This document shows positions 19,536 through 30,313 of a stretch of 64,000 nucleotides of DNA, piece by piece. The position numbers and the translations under genes were made by a program. Positions within the stretch are counted from its first letter, which is position 1; every line of letters begins with the position of its first letter. The notes under the pieces were generated by a model. It made no database searches and was not told the origin of the DNA. It worked only from the letters and a program-made list of their open reading frames with translations. The stretch is from Candidatus Providencia siddallii (lineage in GTDB: Bacteria; Pseudomonadota; Gammaproteobacteria; Enterobacterales; Enterobacteriaceae), in assembly GCA_001457715.1 (NCBI GenBank), contig CVRF01000002.1:96651-160650 (forward strand), read 5' to 3'.

Positions 19536-19891
19536 GGGGCTGATTAGGTTTCGACGGGGTTTACGAAAACTAGAGGTGCATGTCGAGTAGCGATTGGTCT
19601 CGTTAAAAATCGCAATAAATAGTCGCAAATGATAAAAACTACGCGTTAGCAGCTTAATATACTGTATTAACGCTCTCTACTTATCTTTTTGCTTTTTAAG
19701 ATAAATAAAAAGAGAATTAATTAAAAGATCGCGTATATATCTTTTTCAGAGGGTAGTACGTTAAATTTAATCTGAATAATTTATTAGTTATGAGTCTATT
19801 TGTAACAAATAAATGAAATTTAAAATAGACTAAGCATGTAGTACCAAAGATGTAGTAATTTCGGACGCGGGTTCAATTCCCGCCAGCTCCA
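19536..19891 (+). ncRNA. ssrA: Transfer-messenger RNA (tmRNA)
   Basis: Rescues stalled ribosomes and tags the nascent protein. The 5' end GGGGCTGATTAGGTTTCGAC pairs with the 3' end GCCAGCTCC to form the alanyl acceptor domain, and GGTTCAATTCCCG is the T arm. The tag frame at 19625-19657 reads ANDKNYALAA then TAA; E. coli has ANDENYALAA, so a Glu has become Lys while the protease-recognised LAA end is kept. The terminal CCA is not encoded: the discriminator A at 19891 is followed by TTT. Length is 356 bases. Confidence 0.95.
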
Positions 19892-20285
19892 TTTATTTAT
19901 TATTAAAATAATAATCAATAGTTATAAGTTATGTTTGATATTACTAAAATTAGTGTTAACTGCATCAATTTATTTATTGATTAACAGTATCATTTTATTC
20001 TTTAACTGTAAAAATTTGATATAAATAATCTATTTATATAAATTTAAAAAAATAGTTAAGTATTTAAATTTTTAAAAAATTAATAGTATAAGTATCTGGT
20101 TTAAATTTTTTATGAATATTTATTTTTTAAAATTTATTAGATAATAAGATCATTCCTAATGATGTATAACTTGTATTTTTCTTATATTGATTTGTGTTAT
20201 AATTTTATATTGAGCTGGAAATTTTTAATTGAAATGTATTTTATATAAATGATATTATATATGATTTTGTTTAATTAGATATTAG
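19892..20285. other. A/T-rich spacer
   Basis: No gene. A short A/T stem (TTATTATTAAAATAATAA) directly after ssrA might help end transcription. The rest is featureless to my reading. Confidence 0.45.
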
Positions 20286-21191
20286 TTAAAATGGATCTAT
20301 ATGCGTCATTACATTTAAAATTATTGGATTTTCCATAAGCTTTTTTTTTACGTTAATGGCGATTTTATGTCCTTGAGTTATTGTAAGGTAACCATCTAAT
20401 TCTAGATGTATATCAATTAAATAAAAATCACCTGATTTACGTGTTTTTAAATCGTGGTAACCTCTTATATCTTTAATATTATCAAGAATATTACAGATTT
20501 TTTGTAAAGTTTCGTTATCTGCACCTTTATCTATTAGATCTTGCATAGATTGATTAGTAAATTTTAATCCAATTCGAAAGATAAAAAAACCAACTATTGA
20601 AGCGGCTATAATATCAAAAAAACGTATTCCAAATAGGTTACCGATAATTCCAATTGCTACAATAAATGAAGAAGCTGCGTCTAGTCGTGCATGCCATGCA
20701 TTTGCTGTCAGCATATTTGAACTAATTTTATTTGCTATATGAATCGTGTAATGAAATAATCCTTCTTTTATAAGAATTGATATTAAAATTGCAATTAATG
20801 CTATTATATGAACTTCAGAAATAAAATTTGGGTTTAGTATTTTTTCTATAGCTGACCATTCTATATAAATTCCAACAGTTATTAAAATAATTCCTAAAAT
20901 TAATGAAGCTCTATTTTCATAACGAAAATGACCATATGGATGTTCAATATCTGGTTTTTTATGGCTTTTTTTATTAGAAATAAGTACAATAAAATCAATA
21001 ATTAAGTCTGATATAGTATGAATACTATCAGCAATTAAACCTGAAGAATGTGAAAGAATACCAATAATAATTTGCCAAATAGACAAAAATATATTAATAA
21101 TCAGGCTCAATAAAATACTTTTTTGAATAATTTCAATTTTAGTTTTTTTTATTTTTAAAAAGTAATGTTTTTTAAGTTTATTTTTATTCAT
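20286..21191 (-). CDS. Cation diffusion facilitator (Zn/Fe-type) efflux transporter
   Basis: A 301-residue membrane protein of the CDF family, which exports divalent metals in exchange for protons. About six membrane segments occupy the first two thirds. Metal-site motifs are SGLIADSIHTISD in segment 2 (HxxxD) and WHARLD in segment 5 (HxxxD), the His/Asp arrangement usual in zinc-type members; HPYGHFRYE links segments 2 and 3. The C-terminal cytoplasmic domain (DLKTRKSGDFYLIDIHLELDG, ending THIDPF) is the usual CDF dimerisation domain. E. coli FieF is only distantly similar (its segment 2 has DxxxD), so I give no gene symbol. It stands alone between two spacers. Confidence 0.88.
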   Translation of the reverse strand: MNKNKLKKHYFLKIKKTKIEIIQKSILLSLIINIFLSIWQIIIGILSHSSGLIADSIHTISDLIIDFIVLISNKKSHKKPDIEHPYGHFRYENRASLILGIILITVGIYIEWSAIEKILNPNFISEVHIIALIAILISILIKEGLFHYTIHIANKISSNMLTANAWHARLDAASSFIVAIGIIGNLFGIRFFDIIAASIVGFFIFRIGLKFTNQSMQDLIDKGADNETLQKICNILDNIKDIRGYHDLKTRKSGDFYLIDIHLELDGYLTITQGHKIAINVKKKLMENPIILNVMTHIDPF

Positions 21192-21541
21192 GAGTTGTTT
21201 AAAATATTAAAAATATATGTAAATATTCTTATTTAATTATTGAAATCTTATAATTTTTACAATGAAAAATTTATGTATTAAAAAACTATTTTTTAAATAT
21301 ATATTTTTAATATAAAATGGATATCATTAATACATATCAATTATTTATATAAGATTGTTTATTAAATTTTAATATTCAAATATCTTTAAAAGCTATAAAA
21401 ATTATTTATATAAAGTAATAAATTAGTTTTTATTTAAAAATATTATATAATAATTATTATATAATATGATTATGTATTTAAAGTTTAAATTATTAAAATT
21501 TTATTTATTTTTAATGTAATATGTTTTAATTAAATACATTT
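21192..21541. other. A/T-rich spacer
   Basis: Nothing recognisable between the CDF transporter and lysS. It contains the upstream region of the transporter gene. Confidence 0.5.
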
Positions 21542-23035
21542 TTATTGAGAACGTAGTATTGGAAATAAAATTACGTCACGAATTGTGTGATTATTAGTTA
21601 ATAACATTATTAATCTATCAATGCCAATTCCTAATCCAGCTGTTGGTGGAAGCCCATATTCTAATGCTGTGATATAGTCTTTATCAGAAAATGTTATTTC
21701 GTCGTTTCCTTTTTTTATAGATTGTACAGCGAAACGCTTAGCTTGTTCTTCTGAATCATTTAATTCTGAAAATCCATTAGCAATTTCATGTCCGTTTATA
21801 AAAAATTCAAAACGTTCTGTTACAAATGGGTTATCGTCTTTATGACGTGCTAAAGGTGAAACTTCTGTTGGGTATTCTGTAATAAATACAGGTTGAATTA
21901 ATTTTTTTTCTACAATTTTTTCAAAAATTTCGCATTGAATATACCCTAATCCACAGTTATTATCAATTTTTATATCAATTGATTTAGCAATTACTGATAT
22001 TTTATTTATACAGTCAAGATCATTAATTTTAATTTCTGGATAATATTTACAAATTGCTTCTTTCATTGTCATTTTATCAAATGGTTTGCTAAAATCAAAT
22101 TTTTGTTTACCGTAACAAACAATTGAGCTACCAAGTATTGTTTGTGATAAAATATTGAATAAATCTTCTATTAGTTCCATAAGTTCATGATAATCGCTGT
22201 ATGCAATATACAGCTCCATCATTGTAAATTCAGGATTATGATGTGTTGATAGGTTTTCATTTCTGAAGCTACGATTTATTTCAAATATTCGCTCGAATCC
22301 ACCAATTATTAATCTTTTTAGATATAATTCAGGAGCAATACGTAAATACAAATCAATATTTAACGCATTATGGTGTGTAACAAATGGACGTGCTGTGGCT
22401 CCACCAGGTATTGTTTGCATTAATGGAGTTTCAACTTCTATAAAGTTTTGCTTTGACATAAATTTACGTATTTCAGTAAATATTTTAGATCTAATAATAA
22501 ATGTATTACGAGATGAATCATTTGAAATTAAATCAAGGTATCGTTGTCGATAACGAGTTTCTTGATTAGTTAATCCGTGAAATTTATTTGGTAAAGGTCG
22601 AAGTGCTTTTGTTAATAGATATATTTCATAACAATGAACTGTGAGTTCACCGGTTTTTGTTTTAAAAAGAATACCATTAACACCTAAAATATCACTTAAG
22701 TCAAACGTTTTAAATTCTTTTTCATATAGATCTTTTTTTAAAGAATTATATGAAACATAAATTTGGATACGTCCACCAGAGTCTTGTAATACTGCGAATG
22801 ATGCTTTACCTATAACACGTTTAGCAACAATACGTCCAGCAATAGAGACATTGATATATAATTTCTTAAGTTCTTCGATTGATTTATCACAATATTTAAT
22901 ATGAAGTTCATTAGAAATATTTTTTTTTCGAAAATTATTCGGGAATGGAATTCCTTTTTTTCGTATGTTATCTAGTTTTTTTTTACGAATTAAAATTTCG
23001 TCATTTAAATTATTAAATTTTTTGTTTTGCGGCAT
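21542..23035 (-). CDS. lysS: Lysyl-tRNA synthetase, class II
   Basis: Charges tRNA-Lys with lysine. It has 497 residues (E. coli 505). The N-terminal OB-fold anticodon-binding domain includes [23 protein letters not shown]. The class II core shows [10 protein letters not shown], motif 2 ([12 protein letters not shown]...[12 protein letters not shown]) and motif 3 ([13 protein letters not shown]). It follows prfB with 2 bases between stop and start, the E. coli gene pair. Confidence 0.96.
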   Translation of the reverse strand: MPQNKKFNNLNDEILIRKKKLDNIRKKGIPFPNNFRKKNISNELHIKYCDKSIEELKKLYINVSIAGRIVAKRVIGKASFAVLQDSGGRIQIYVSYNSLKKDLYEKEFKTFDLSDILGVNGILFKTKTGELTVHCYEIYLLTKALRPLPNKFHGLTNQETRYRQRYLDLISNDSSRNTFIIRSKIFTEIRKFMSKQNFIEVETPLMQTIPGGATARPFVTHHNALNIDLYLRIAPELYLKRLIIGGFERIFEINRSFRNENLSTHHNPEFTMMELYIAYSDYHELMELIEDLFNILSQTILGSSIVCYGKQKFDFSKPFDKMTMKEAICKYYPEIKINDLDCINKISVIAKSIDIKIDNNCGLGYIQCEIFEKIVEKKLIQPVFITEYPTEVSPLARHKDDNPFVTERFEFFINGHEIANGFSELNDSEEQAKRFAVQSIKKGNDEITFSDKDYITALEYGLPPTAGLGIGIDRLIMLLTNNHTIRDVILFPILRSQ

Positions 23036-23037
23036 TT

Positions 23038-24138
23038 TTATAATCCTGCTTTAAGGCTAGCTTCAATAAATTGATCTAAATTACCGTCTAATACTTCTTG
23101 TATGTTATGTGTTTCTACACCAGTGCGTAAATCTTTTATTCTTGCGTTGTCAAGAATATAAGATCGTATTTGATTCCCCCATCTTATATCTAATTTATTT
23201 TCTTCAATAGCTTGTTTAGTTGCATTTTTTTTTTGAATTTCTAACTTATAAAGTTTTGCTTTTAATTGGTTCATTGCTTGGTCTTTATTTTTATGTTGGG
23301 AGCGATCATTTTGACATTGTGTAACAATATTTGTTGGAATATGTGTTATTCGTACTGCTGATTCTGTTTTATTAACATGTTGCCCTCCTGCCCCAGAAGA
23401 CCTATATACGTCAATACGTAAATCTGTATTTTTGATTTCAATTTTAATATTATTATTAATTTCTGGATAAATAAAAACAGAACTGAATGATGTATGCCTT
23501 TTACCACATGAATCAAATGGGCTTTTACGAACTAAGCGATGCACACCAGTTTCTGTTCTTAGCCATCCGTAAGCATAATTACCTGTAATTTTAATTGTTG
23601 CTGATTTTAATCCATCTATATCACCTTCTGATTCTTCAATAATTTTACTTTTAAAATTTTTTGATTCAGACCAACGTAAGTACATACGAAGTAACATGCT
23701 TGTCCAATTTTGAGATTCAATGCCTCCAGACCCAGCTTGTAAATCAATATAACAATTTGCATAATCATTTTTTCTAAAAAACATACGACGAAATTCAAGT
23801 TGCTTTAATTTGTTTTGTAGTTGATTAATTTCAATTATGGATTCATTAAAAATATCATTATCATTAACTTCAATAGCAAGTTCTAAAAAATCTTTAACAT
23901 CTTTAACACGTTGATTTAATTGATTTATAATATTAATTATTGTTTGAATAGATGATTGCTCTTTTCTTAAAGTTTGTACTTGTTTATGTTTATTCCAGAT
24001 ATTTGGTTGTTCAAGTTTTTTATTAATTTTTTTTAATAGTTCTTTTTTTTCATCGTAATCAAAAAAAATTTTTAAAAGTGTTATTTGTTTAAATAAATCT
24101 TGAATTTTACTTTTTGTTTGGTTGATTTCAAAAATCAT
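23038..24138 (-). CDS. prfB: Peptide chain release factor 2, without programmed frameshift
   Basis: Recognises UAA and UGA stops and releases the peptide. It is one continuous frame of 366 codons. Motifs: SPF in RKSPFDSCG (stop recognition) and GGQ in [13 protein letters not shown] (hydrolysis). In E. coli and most bacteria codon 26 is an in-frame UGA preceded by a Shine-Dalgarno-like sequence, bypassed by +1 frameshifting. Here the equivalent position reads [13 protein letters not shown] with no stop and no AGGGGG sequence; a T8 run (complement of 24061-24068) occupies the site. The autoregulatory circuit is therefore absent. Upstream, recJ and dsbC of the E. coli arrangement are missing. 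Confidence 0.96.
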   Translation of the reverse strand: MIFEINQTKSKIQDLFKQITLLKIFFDYDEKKELLKKINKKLEQPNIWNKHKQVQTLRKEQSSIQTIINIINQLNQRVKDVKDFLELAIEVNDNDIFNESIIEINQLQNKLKQLEFRRMFFRKNDYANCYIDLQAGSGGIESQNWTSMLLRMYLRWSESKNFKSKIIEESEGDIDGLKSATIKITGNYAYGWLRTETGVHRLVRKSPFDSCGKRHTSFSSVFIYPEINNNIKIEIKNTDLRIDVYRSSGAGGQHVNKTESAVRITHIPTNIVTQCQNDRSQHKNKDQAMNQLKAKLYKLEIQKKNATKQAIEENKLDIRWGNQIRSYILDNARIKDLRTGVETHNIQEVLDGNLDQFIEASLKAGL

Positions 24139-24703
24139 TTTTATGTCTTTATAGTTGATTAAATGTATTTTTTTATGTTATTTATAAAATTTATATTAAG
24201 TTTTTAACTTCATAAAAATTTATTATTTATAATATAGCTAAATTAAGTTTTGTGACTTTAGTATATATATTAAATTATTTTAAATGATAATAAATATTTT
24301 TTTAATTATATTTAATGTTTAATAATAACTAAAAGTATTTTTTTAGTATTTAAGGTAAAAAATAAATTAATTTAATTAAAAATAATCATATTTCAATTAT
24401 AAAAAGTAATTTTATTTATTATAGATTTTATTTTTGTATAGTAACATATATGTTACTATTAATTAAGTTGATATTTGATAATTTTTTTTAAAATAAATAG
24501 TATTTTTATGATAAAAAATTATATTTTAATTATTAGTTTTGTTAACTTTGAAATTTATTAATAAAGTTATTATTAAATAATAAAAATGTTAAAATTTATA
24601 GTTAAAACTTTAAATAATATATAAAGTAATAATATTTTAAATTTAAAATTTAGTTATTAGTAATTTTCGTGATATTAAACTTTTGTTAATAAGTTTAATT
24701 ATA
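24139..24703. other. A/T-rich spacer at the ancestral recJ-dsbC-xerD-fldB position
   Basis: E. coli has recJ, dsbC, xerD, fldB and cptA between prfB and sdhE. Here only 565 bases remain with no recognisable coding remnant. A 22-bp perfect palindrome, centred on GTAACATATATGTTAC, sits at 24438-24459. Confidence 0.55.
24438..24459. repeat. 22-bp perfect palindrome
   Basis: The central 16 bases GTAACATATATGTTAC extend by ATA/TAT on the outer sides. It could be a dimeric protein site or a stem, but palindromes of this length are not rare in A/T-rich DNA. Confidence 0.5.
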
Positions 24704-24922
24704 TTATATAGTTCGTAATTTTTTTTTATCAATTAAATTAGTATTAATTAACAAATTAATCATAGAACGATCGTCATAATTTAAAAATCTTATAAATGCA
24801 TACTTATCATTATTTGTAAGATTATCATATTTATTTTCAAAAAATGTTGTTATTAATATTTCTAACTCGCGAATACCTCTTCTGCAAGCCCAATAAATTT
24901 GTTTTTTATTTTTAATATTCAT
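24704..24922 (-). CDS. sdhE: FAD assembly factor SdhE
   Basis: Helps attach FAD covalently to the flavoprotein subunit of succinate dehydrogenase or fumarate reductase. It has 72 residues; E. coli SdhE has 88. The defining RGxxE motif is present in YWACRRGIRELEILI, followed by FFENKYDNLTNNDKYAFIRFLNYDDRSMINLL, which aligns closely. The C-terminal tail after about residue 66 is missing compared with E. coli. A modest AGG lies 9 bases before the ATG. It suggests that a flavinylated Sdh or Frd complex is encoded elsewhere. Confidence 0.92.
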   Translation of the reverse strand: MNIKNKKQIYWACRRGIRELEILITTFFENKYDNLTNNDKYAFIRFLNYDDRSMINLLINTNLIDKKKLRTI

Positions 24923-26504
24923 TAACGTAACCTATATTGGTTTTACGTATTTAATTATATTTAATAAACATTATATCTTTTATTAAAAAAGTTTGTAATA
25001 CAATTTGTTTAATATACTTCTTTATAAAAGTAAAAATATTTTTTAATATATTATTAATTATAATTAAATATTTTTTAATTTATATTAATTATCTTAATTT
25101 ATTTTTAATAAATTATCAACATATTATTTTTTTAATTTTATTTATATTTTATATGTCTAAATTTAGATACTTGATATTATATATGGATTCAAAATTTATG
25201 TTTAAATAAATATAATCCAATATTATTTGAATTTAATGTTGTTTTAATTAAAATAATAAGAGTTATTTATTATAATTTTAATCACAGTATTAAATTTAAA
25301 TTAATAATAATAAAATATAATAGAAATTTTTTATTGAATAGAAATTCTTAAATATAAAATTTATGTTTTGTTAGAATAGTGATATTTATTAATTTAATAT
25401 CAAAATATTATTTAATAATAATATAATTTTAAATTATATAAATTATTTAAACATAAATCATTTTTTAAAAAAATAATATAAAATATAAATTTTAATTTTT
25501 GAGATTTGATTATATTACCAATATATAGTATATAAAATATTAATTTAGTTAAAAATTTCTTAAAAATTTTAATCGATATAATTTCAATAATTATTGTATT
25601 AGTTAATAAATAATTTAATAATCTTTGTATTCAAAATAATGTTATTTTATATGAATATATATAAATTAATAATAATTGTGGTTTTGATATTTTTGAAGAT
25701 ATCTTATTATTAATAATATTCTGTTAATAATATAAATATTTAAAAAATATAGATTTTAATTATATTTTTAAATGTAAAATTATTTTTAAATAATAGGTTA
25801 TATCTATTTATTTAAAAAAATTTTGATCAATTTATTTATAAGTTTTTTATTTTATTATCTTTATCGTTACTAGTAAACTACAAATAAGATTTTGTTTTAT
25901 TAAAAGTGAACTGATTTGAAATTTTTTAAAATTTATATTTAAATTCTTATAATATTATATATTTATAAATATTTTTAACTAAATTTAATTTAAACTGTTT
26001 TTTTTTTGATTTTATTTAAATATATCTTTAAAGTTATTTTATAAAAAATAATATTATTGAGATTGTGATTATAAATTAGAAATTTTATATAGATAAATTA
26101 GACAATCCTATTATGATATGATAAACTTTATAAATTTTATGAACATATACATTTAAGTTTGTTTTTGTTTTTTATTATTTTTTTAAAATTAATTAATTTT
26201 TTTAAATTTGAAATTTTAAATTATAAAATTAAACATTTAAATTATTTAATTAAACTGGTGTTAATATAACAGAAATTATTTTTTTTATTTAATTCTATAA
26301 AAAGTTGAATGAAAACTATTATTTAATGTTTATTAGTTAAATAATATGATTTAGTAATAATGAATTTAAAGATTGTATATTTTTTATTATATTTTATAGT
26401 TTATAAATTCAAGCTTTATTAGGTTTTATTATTGTGTTATTAAATGCGAAACACCTTCATATTTATAGTCTTATAATCACATCATAGTTAAATGACCCCT
26501 CATT
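24923..26504. other. Gene desert upstream of rho, 1.6 kb
   Basis: No gene recognised. A bulged hairpin could form at 25666-25713 (TTAATAATAA with TTATTATTAA, enclosing GATAT/ATATC). The last 20 bases before rho (including ACCCCTCATT) look less eroded and probably belong to the rho leader. E. coli trxA and the genes upstream of rho are not here. Confidence 0.6.
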
Positions 26505-27764
26505 ATGAATCTTACCGAATTTAAAAATACCCAAGTATCAGAATTAATTATTTTAGGCGAAAGTATGGGGTTAGAAAATTTAGCCCGTATGAGAAAACAA
26601 GACATTATTTTTTCTATTTTAAAACAACATTCTAAAAGTGGAGAAGACGTTTTTGGTGATGGTGTGTTAGAAATATTACAAGATGGATTTGGTTTTTTAC
26701 GTTCTGCAGATAGTTCATATCTTGCTGGTCCTGATGATATCTATGTATCACCTAGTCAAATTCGTCGTTTTAACTTGCGTACTGGTGATACTATTTCAGG
26801 TAAAATCCGTCCGCCTAAAGAAGGTGAGCGTTATTTTGCTTTACTTAAAGTTAATGAAATTAATTTTAATAAACCAGAAAATTCTCGTAGCAAAATATTA
26901 TTTGAAAATCTCACACCTCTTCATGCAAATAACCGTCTTCGTATGGAGCGAGGTAATGGTTCAACAGAAGATTTAACTGCTCGTGTATTAGATTTATCTG
27001 CACCAATTGGTCGTGGTCAACGCGGATTAATTGTTGCTCCACCGAAAGCAGGTAAAACAATGTTATTGCAAAATATTGCATCAAATATTGCGAATAATTA
27101 TCAAGATTGTGTATTAATGGTTTTGCTAATTGATGAACGCCCTGAAGAAGTAACTGAAATGCAACGGTTAGTAAAAGGTGAGGTTGTTGCATCTACGTTT
27201 GATGAACCAGCTACACGTCATGTTCAAGTAGCAGAAATGGTGATTGAAAAAGCAAAACGTTTAGTTGAACATAAAAAAGATGTAGTTATATTATTAGATT
27301 CTATTACTCGTCTTGCTCGCGCGTATAATATTGTTGTTCCATCTTCTGGAAGAGTATTAACTGGTGGAGTTGATTCTAATGCTTTACATCGGCCAAAACG
27401 TTTTTTTGGTGCCGCTAGAAACGTTGAAGAAGGTGGTAGTTTAACTATTATTGCTACTGCTTTAATAGACACCGGATCTAAGATGGATGAAGTTATTTAT
27501 GAAGAGTTTAAAGGGACTGGTAATATGGAATTACATTTGTCTCGTAAAATTGCAGAAAAACGTGTTTTTCCTGCGATTGATTATAATCGTTCAGGGACAC
27601 GTAAAGAGGAATTGTTAACATCACAAGATGAATTACAAAAAATGTGGATTTTGCGTAAAATTATTCATCCAATGTGTGAAATTGATGCTATGGAGTTTCT
27701 TATTAGTAAATTAGCGATGACTAAAACTAATGAAGAGTTTTTTGATTTTATGAAAAGATCGTAA
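26505..27764 (+). CDS. rho: Transcription termination factor Rho
   Basis: Hexameric RNA-dependent ATPase that terminates transcription. It has 419 residues, exactly the E. coli length. The N-terminal RNA-binding domain contains [23 protein letters not shown]; the ATPase has Walker A (PPKAGKTML), the catalytic DERPEEV, Walker B ([16 protein letters not shown]), the Q loop (LTGGVD) and the R loop (DTGSKMDEV). The gene is visibly less A/T-rich than its surroundings because of amino-acid conservation. It precedes the ECA operon as in E. coli. Confidence 0.98.
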   Translation: MNLTEFKNTQVSELIILGESMGLENLARMRKQDIIFSILKQHSKSGEDVFGDGVLEILQDGFGFLRSADSSYLAGPDDIYVSPSQIRRFNLRTGDTISGKIRPPKEGERYFALLKVNEINFNKPENSRSKILFENLTPLHANNRLRMERGNGSTEDLTARVLDLSAPIGRGQRGLIVAPPKAGKTMLLQNIASNIANNYQDCVLMVLLIDERPEEVTEMQRLVKGEVVASTFDEPATRHVQVAEMVIEKAKRLVEHKKDVVILLDSITRLARAYNIVVPSSGRVLTGGVDSNALHRPKRFFGAARNVEEGGSLTIIATALIDTGSKMDEVIYEEFKGTGNMELHLSRKIAEKRVFPAIDYNRSGTRKEELLTSQDELQKMWILRKIIHPMCEIDAMEFLISKLAMTKTNEEFFDFMKRS

Positions 27765-27788
27765 ACTAGATAATATTTATAGTTTTTT
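27763..27788 (+). terminator. Possible weak terminator after rho
   Basis: AAACTA (27763-27768) and TAGTTT (27780-27785) can pair and are followed by further Ts, directly at the rho stop codon. The stem is short, so this is a tentative intrinsic terminator. Confidence 0.4.
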
Positions 27789-28094
27789 GTGAGATGATTT
27801 AATTAATGAATAACTTTATTAAAATTGTTTTTTGTTAAATTTATTTTTAAAATTTTAATATATATGAAACATCATAAAAGTGTTTTGATGAGAATTTATA
27901 TATTTTATTTTATTATCTAAAATGTATCTTATATGACTAATTATAAATGATTTTTCTGTTAGTGTTATTTCGACAATAATACATTATATAAATAATGTTT
28001 TCATTAAAAACTCTTATTAAAATAACAATGCGTTAGCTATGGTGTGTTTTCTATATCACCAGTAGTCATAAATGGAAAGATAAGAGAGTTAACA
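27789..28094. other. A/T-rich spacer, probable ECA operon promoter region
   Basis: 306 bases between rho and wecA with no gene. A small inverted repeat ACATTAT/ATAATGT at 27981-27998 sits about 100 bases before wecA. I could not choose a convincing promoter. Confidence 0.45.
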
Positions 28095-29159
28095 GTGGAT
28101 ATTACACACTTTGCATTAAATCTCTTCTATGTTTTTTTGTTTACATTGGTATTTATTTTTACCGCTCGAGTTATTGCAATTAAGAATGGGTTGGTTGACA
28201 AACCTAATTTTAGGAAAAAACATATTGGAGTCATTCCTATCATTGGAGGAATATCTTTATTTTTTGGAATTTGTTTTGCTTTTTTTATTACTGATGAGCA
28301 AATTCCACATAAATTTTCATATATTTTTTGTTCTGGATTATTGGTTTTTGTTGGCGTATTAGACGATAAATTTGATATTAGCGTTAAATTTAGAGCTGGA
28401 ATTCAAGCATTTATAGCTATTATTATGATGACTACTGCAAATCTTAAAATAGAATCATTTGGTTATGTTTTTAGTACTTTAAATTTAATATTTGGTCCGT
28501 TTGATTACATAATAACATTATTTGCAGTTTGGGCTACAATTAACGCTTTTAATATGATAGATGGTATTGATGGATTACTTGGTAGTTTATCATTAGTTTT
28601 TTTTGTTTCATTGGGTTTTTTGCAATATAGAAATTGTAATTACGCAATTGCTTTTTGGTGTTTCGCATTTATTGTAGCAATTATTCCTTATATTTTTCTT
28701 AATTTAGGTGGACTTGGGTTACGTTTTAAAATATTTATGGGTGATGCTGGTAGCACATTAATTGGTTTTACTATTATCTGGATTTTAATATCGTCAACTC
28801 AGGGAAAATATCATGCAATTAATCCAGTCACAGGTTTATGGTTAATAGCTATCCCTTTAATTGATATGATTGCCATTATGTATCGTAGAATTAGAAAAGG
28901 AATGAGTCCATTTTCACCGGATCGTCAGCATATTCATCATTTAATTATGCGTTCTGGATTTAGTGCGAAAGGTACATTTATTTTAATTACATTATTAGGA
29001 ATTTTATTAGCTTGTATTGGTATTATCGGTGAGTTTTTAATATTTGAATGGGTGATGTTATGGTTTTTTTTATTTTTATTTATGATGTATGGATATTTAA
29101 TAAAAAGAGTTTGGAAGGTTTCTCGTTTTATAAAACGACTAAAACGTCGTATACGTTAA
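28095..29159 (+). CDS. wecA: UDP-GlcNAc:undecaprenyl-phosphate GlcNAc-1-phosphate transferase WecA
   Basis: Makes lipid I of ECA by moving GlcNAc-1-phosphate onto undecaprenyl phosphate in the inner membrane. I chose the GTG at 28095 (354 residues): AAGAGAG lies 6 bases before it, and the N-terminus aligns with E. coli; the frame is open to a GTG at 28044. About eleven membrane helices. Catalytic motifs: DDKFDIS (the DD pair), NAFNMIDGIDGL, and the cytoplasmic RQHIHHLIMRSG. KVSRFIKRLKRRIR is the usual basic tail. It is the first gene of a 12-gene ECA cluster. Confidence 0.95.
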   Translation: MDITHFALNLFYVFLFTLVFIFTARVIAIKNGLVDKPNFRKKHIGVIPIIGGISLFFGICFAFFITDEQIPHKFSYIFCSGLLVFVGVLDDKFDISVKFRAGIQAFIAIIMMTTANLKIESFGYVFSTLNLIFGPFDYIITLFAVWATINAFNMIDGIDGLLGSLSLVFFVSLGFLQYRNCNYAIAFWCFAFIVAIIPYIFLNLGGLGLRFKIFMGDAGSTLIGFTIIWILISSTQGKYHAINPVTGLWLIAIPLIDMIAIMYRRIRKGMSPFSPDRQHIHHLIMRSGFSAKGTFILITLLGILLACIGIIGEFLIFEWVMLWFFLFLFMMYGYLIKRVWKVSRFIKRLKRRIR

Positions 29160-29202
29160 GATTTTAAAAAAATAATAAAAAATATAAAGAGGTTTAATAT
29201 CT

Positions 29203-30255
29203 GTGGATAACACAAGTAATAATCAAAATCAATATTCAACAGAATATGATTTAGATATTCGTAATTTGTGTAGATTTTTATGTAAAAAAAAGATTTTGAT
29301 TATTACATTTGCTTTTATTTCTTCATTAATTGCGCTTGTAGTTTCATATTTTATACAACCAAAATGGACTGCTACTGCTATTACATGTGCGCCAACGGTT
29401 AATAATCTTGGATCTTATTATTTTAATAAAAGATTTTTATATAATTTAGATTTATTTATAAATAAAATTACTCAAGATGAAAAAACATTAACAATAACAA
29501 AAGAAGTTTATCAAGAGTTTATAAAACAATTAGGCTCTTATGATACTCGACGTCAATTTTGGTTAAATAATAATTATTATAAAAATCGTTTGCCAGGAAA
29601 TTATAAAAAAGCATCTATACTTTTAGATGATCTTATAAATAATATTGAATTTATTCCAGCAGATGAACTAAGAAATACCACTGATAGTATTAAGTTAACT
29701 GCTGATACATCGGAGGATTCTAATCGATTATTGCGTGATTATATAGAATTTGTTAATAAACGTGCAATAAATAATTTAAACAATGAGATTAAAAGTATAT
29801 GGAAAGCTGAAACACAATATGTTAATTTTTTAATTAAGTATGAAGATGTTATTTTTAAGGATCTTTATAAAAAAAATTTGAATTTAATTAAAAAATCGTT
29901 AAAAATTATAGAAAGAAAGAATATCATTCGTAATGATAAAATCATTCCACTTCATAATAGTTTAAACTCTGGTGTATTCATGTTGGATATGCCATTTTTT
30001 AAATCACAAGTAGAATCGTTAATAAATATTAGCTCGAATCACAATGCTAATTATGATAATAAAGTTATTATTTTATCAAAATTAAATGAAGGTTTTTTTA
30101 TTAAAGAAAATTTTAAGTCTTTTCGTTATTTGAAAACTCCAGAAGATCCTATTGAACGTGAGAGTCCTAGAAGGGTTTTTATGATGGTTTTATGGGGGAC
30201 GATTGGGTTATTAATAACTGTAGGAGTTATTATGTTTCGCCGTACACCATATTGA
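29203..30255 (+). CDS. wzzE: ECA chain-length regulator WzzE
   Basis: Polysaccharide co-polymerase that sets ECA chain length. It has 350 residues from a GTG start with AGAGG about 10 bases upstream. Topology is typical: an N-terminal membrane helix at about residues 32-51, a large periplasmic helical domain ([19 protein letters not shown] through [16 protein letters not shown]), and a C-terminal helix at about 325-344 after the Pro-rich [13 protein letters not shown]. It aligns along its full length with E. coli WzzE. It works with WzyE (38.8 kb) and WzxE (36.5 kb). Confidence 0.94.
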   Translation: MDNTSNNQNQYSTEYDLDIRNLCRFLCKKKILIITFAFISSLIALVVSYFIQPKWTATAITCAPTVNNLGSYYFNKRFLYNLDLFINKITQDEKTLTITKEVYQEFIKQLGSYDTRRQFWLNNNYYKNRLPGNYKKASILLDDLINNIEFIPADELRNTTDSIKLTADTSEDSNRLLRDYIEFVNKRAINNLNNEIKSIWKAETQYVNFLIKYEDVIFKDLYKKNLNLIKKSLKIIERKNIIRNDKIIPLHNSLNSGVFMLDMPFFKSQVESLINISSNHNANYDNKVIILSKLNEGFFIKENFKSFRYLKTPEDPIERESPRRVFMMVLWGTIGLLITVGVIMFRRTPY

Positions 30256-30313
30256 TTATTTTGATAAAATTTTAAATTTATGTAATAAGAGATATTTGAA
30301 ATATAAGAGAATT

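Noticed and set aside
26911..27192. Minus-strand frame antisense to rho
   Set aside because: Overlaps the conserved rho ATPase domain and shows no family features.
27981..27998. ACATTAT/ATAATGT hairpin before wecA as an ECA operator
   Set aside because: Only 7 A/T-dominated pairs; such repeats occur frequently here by chance.
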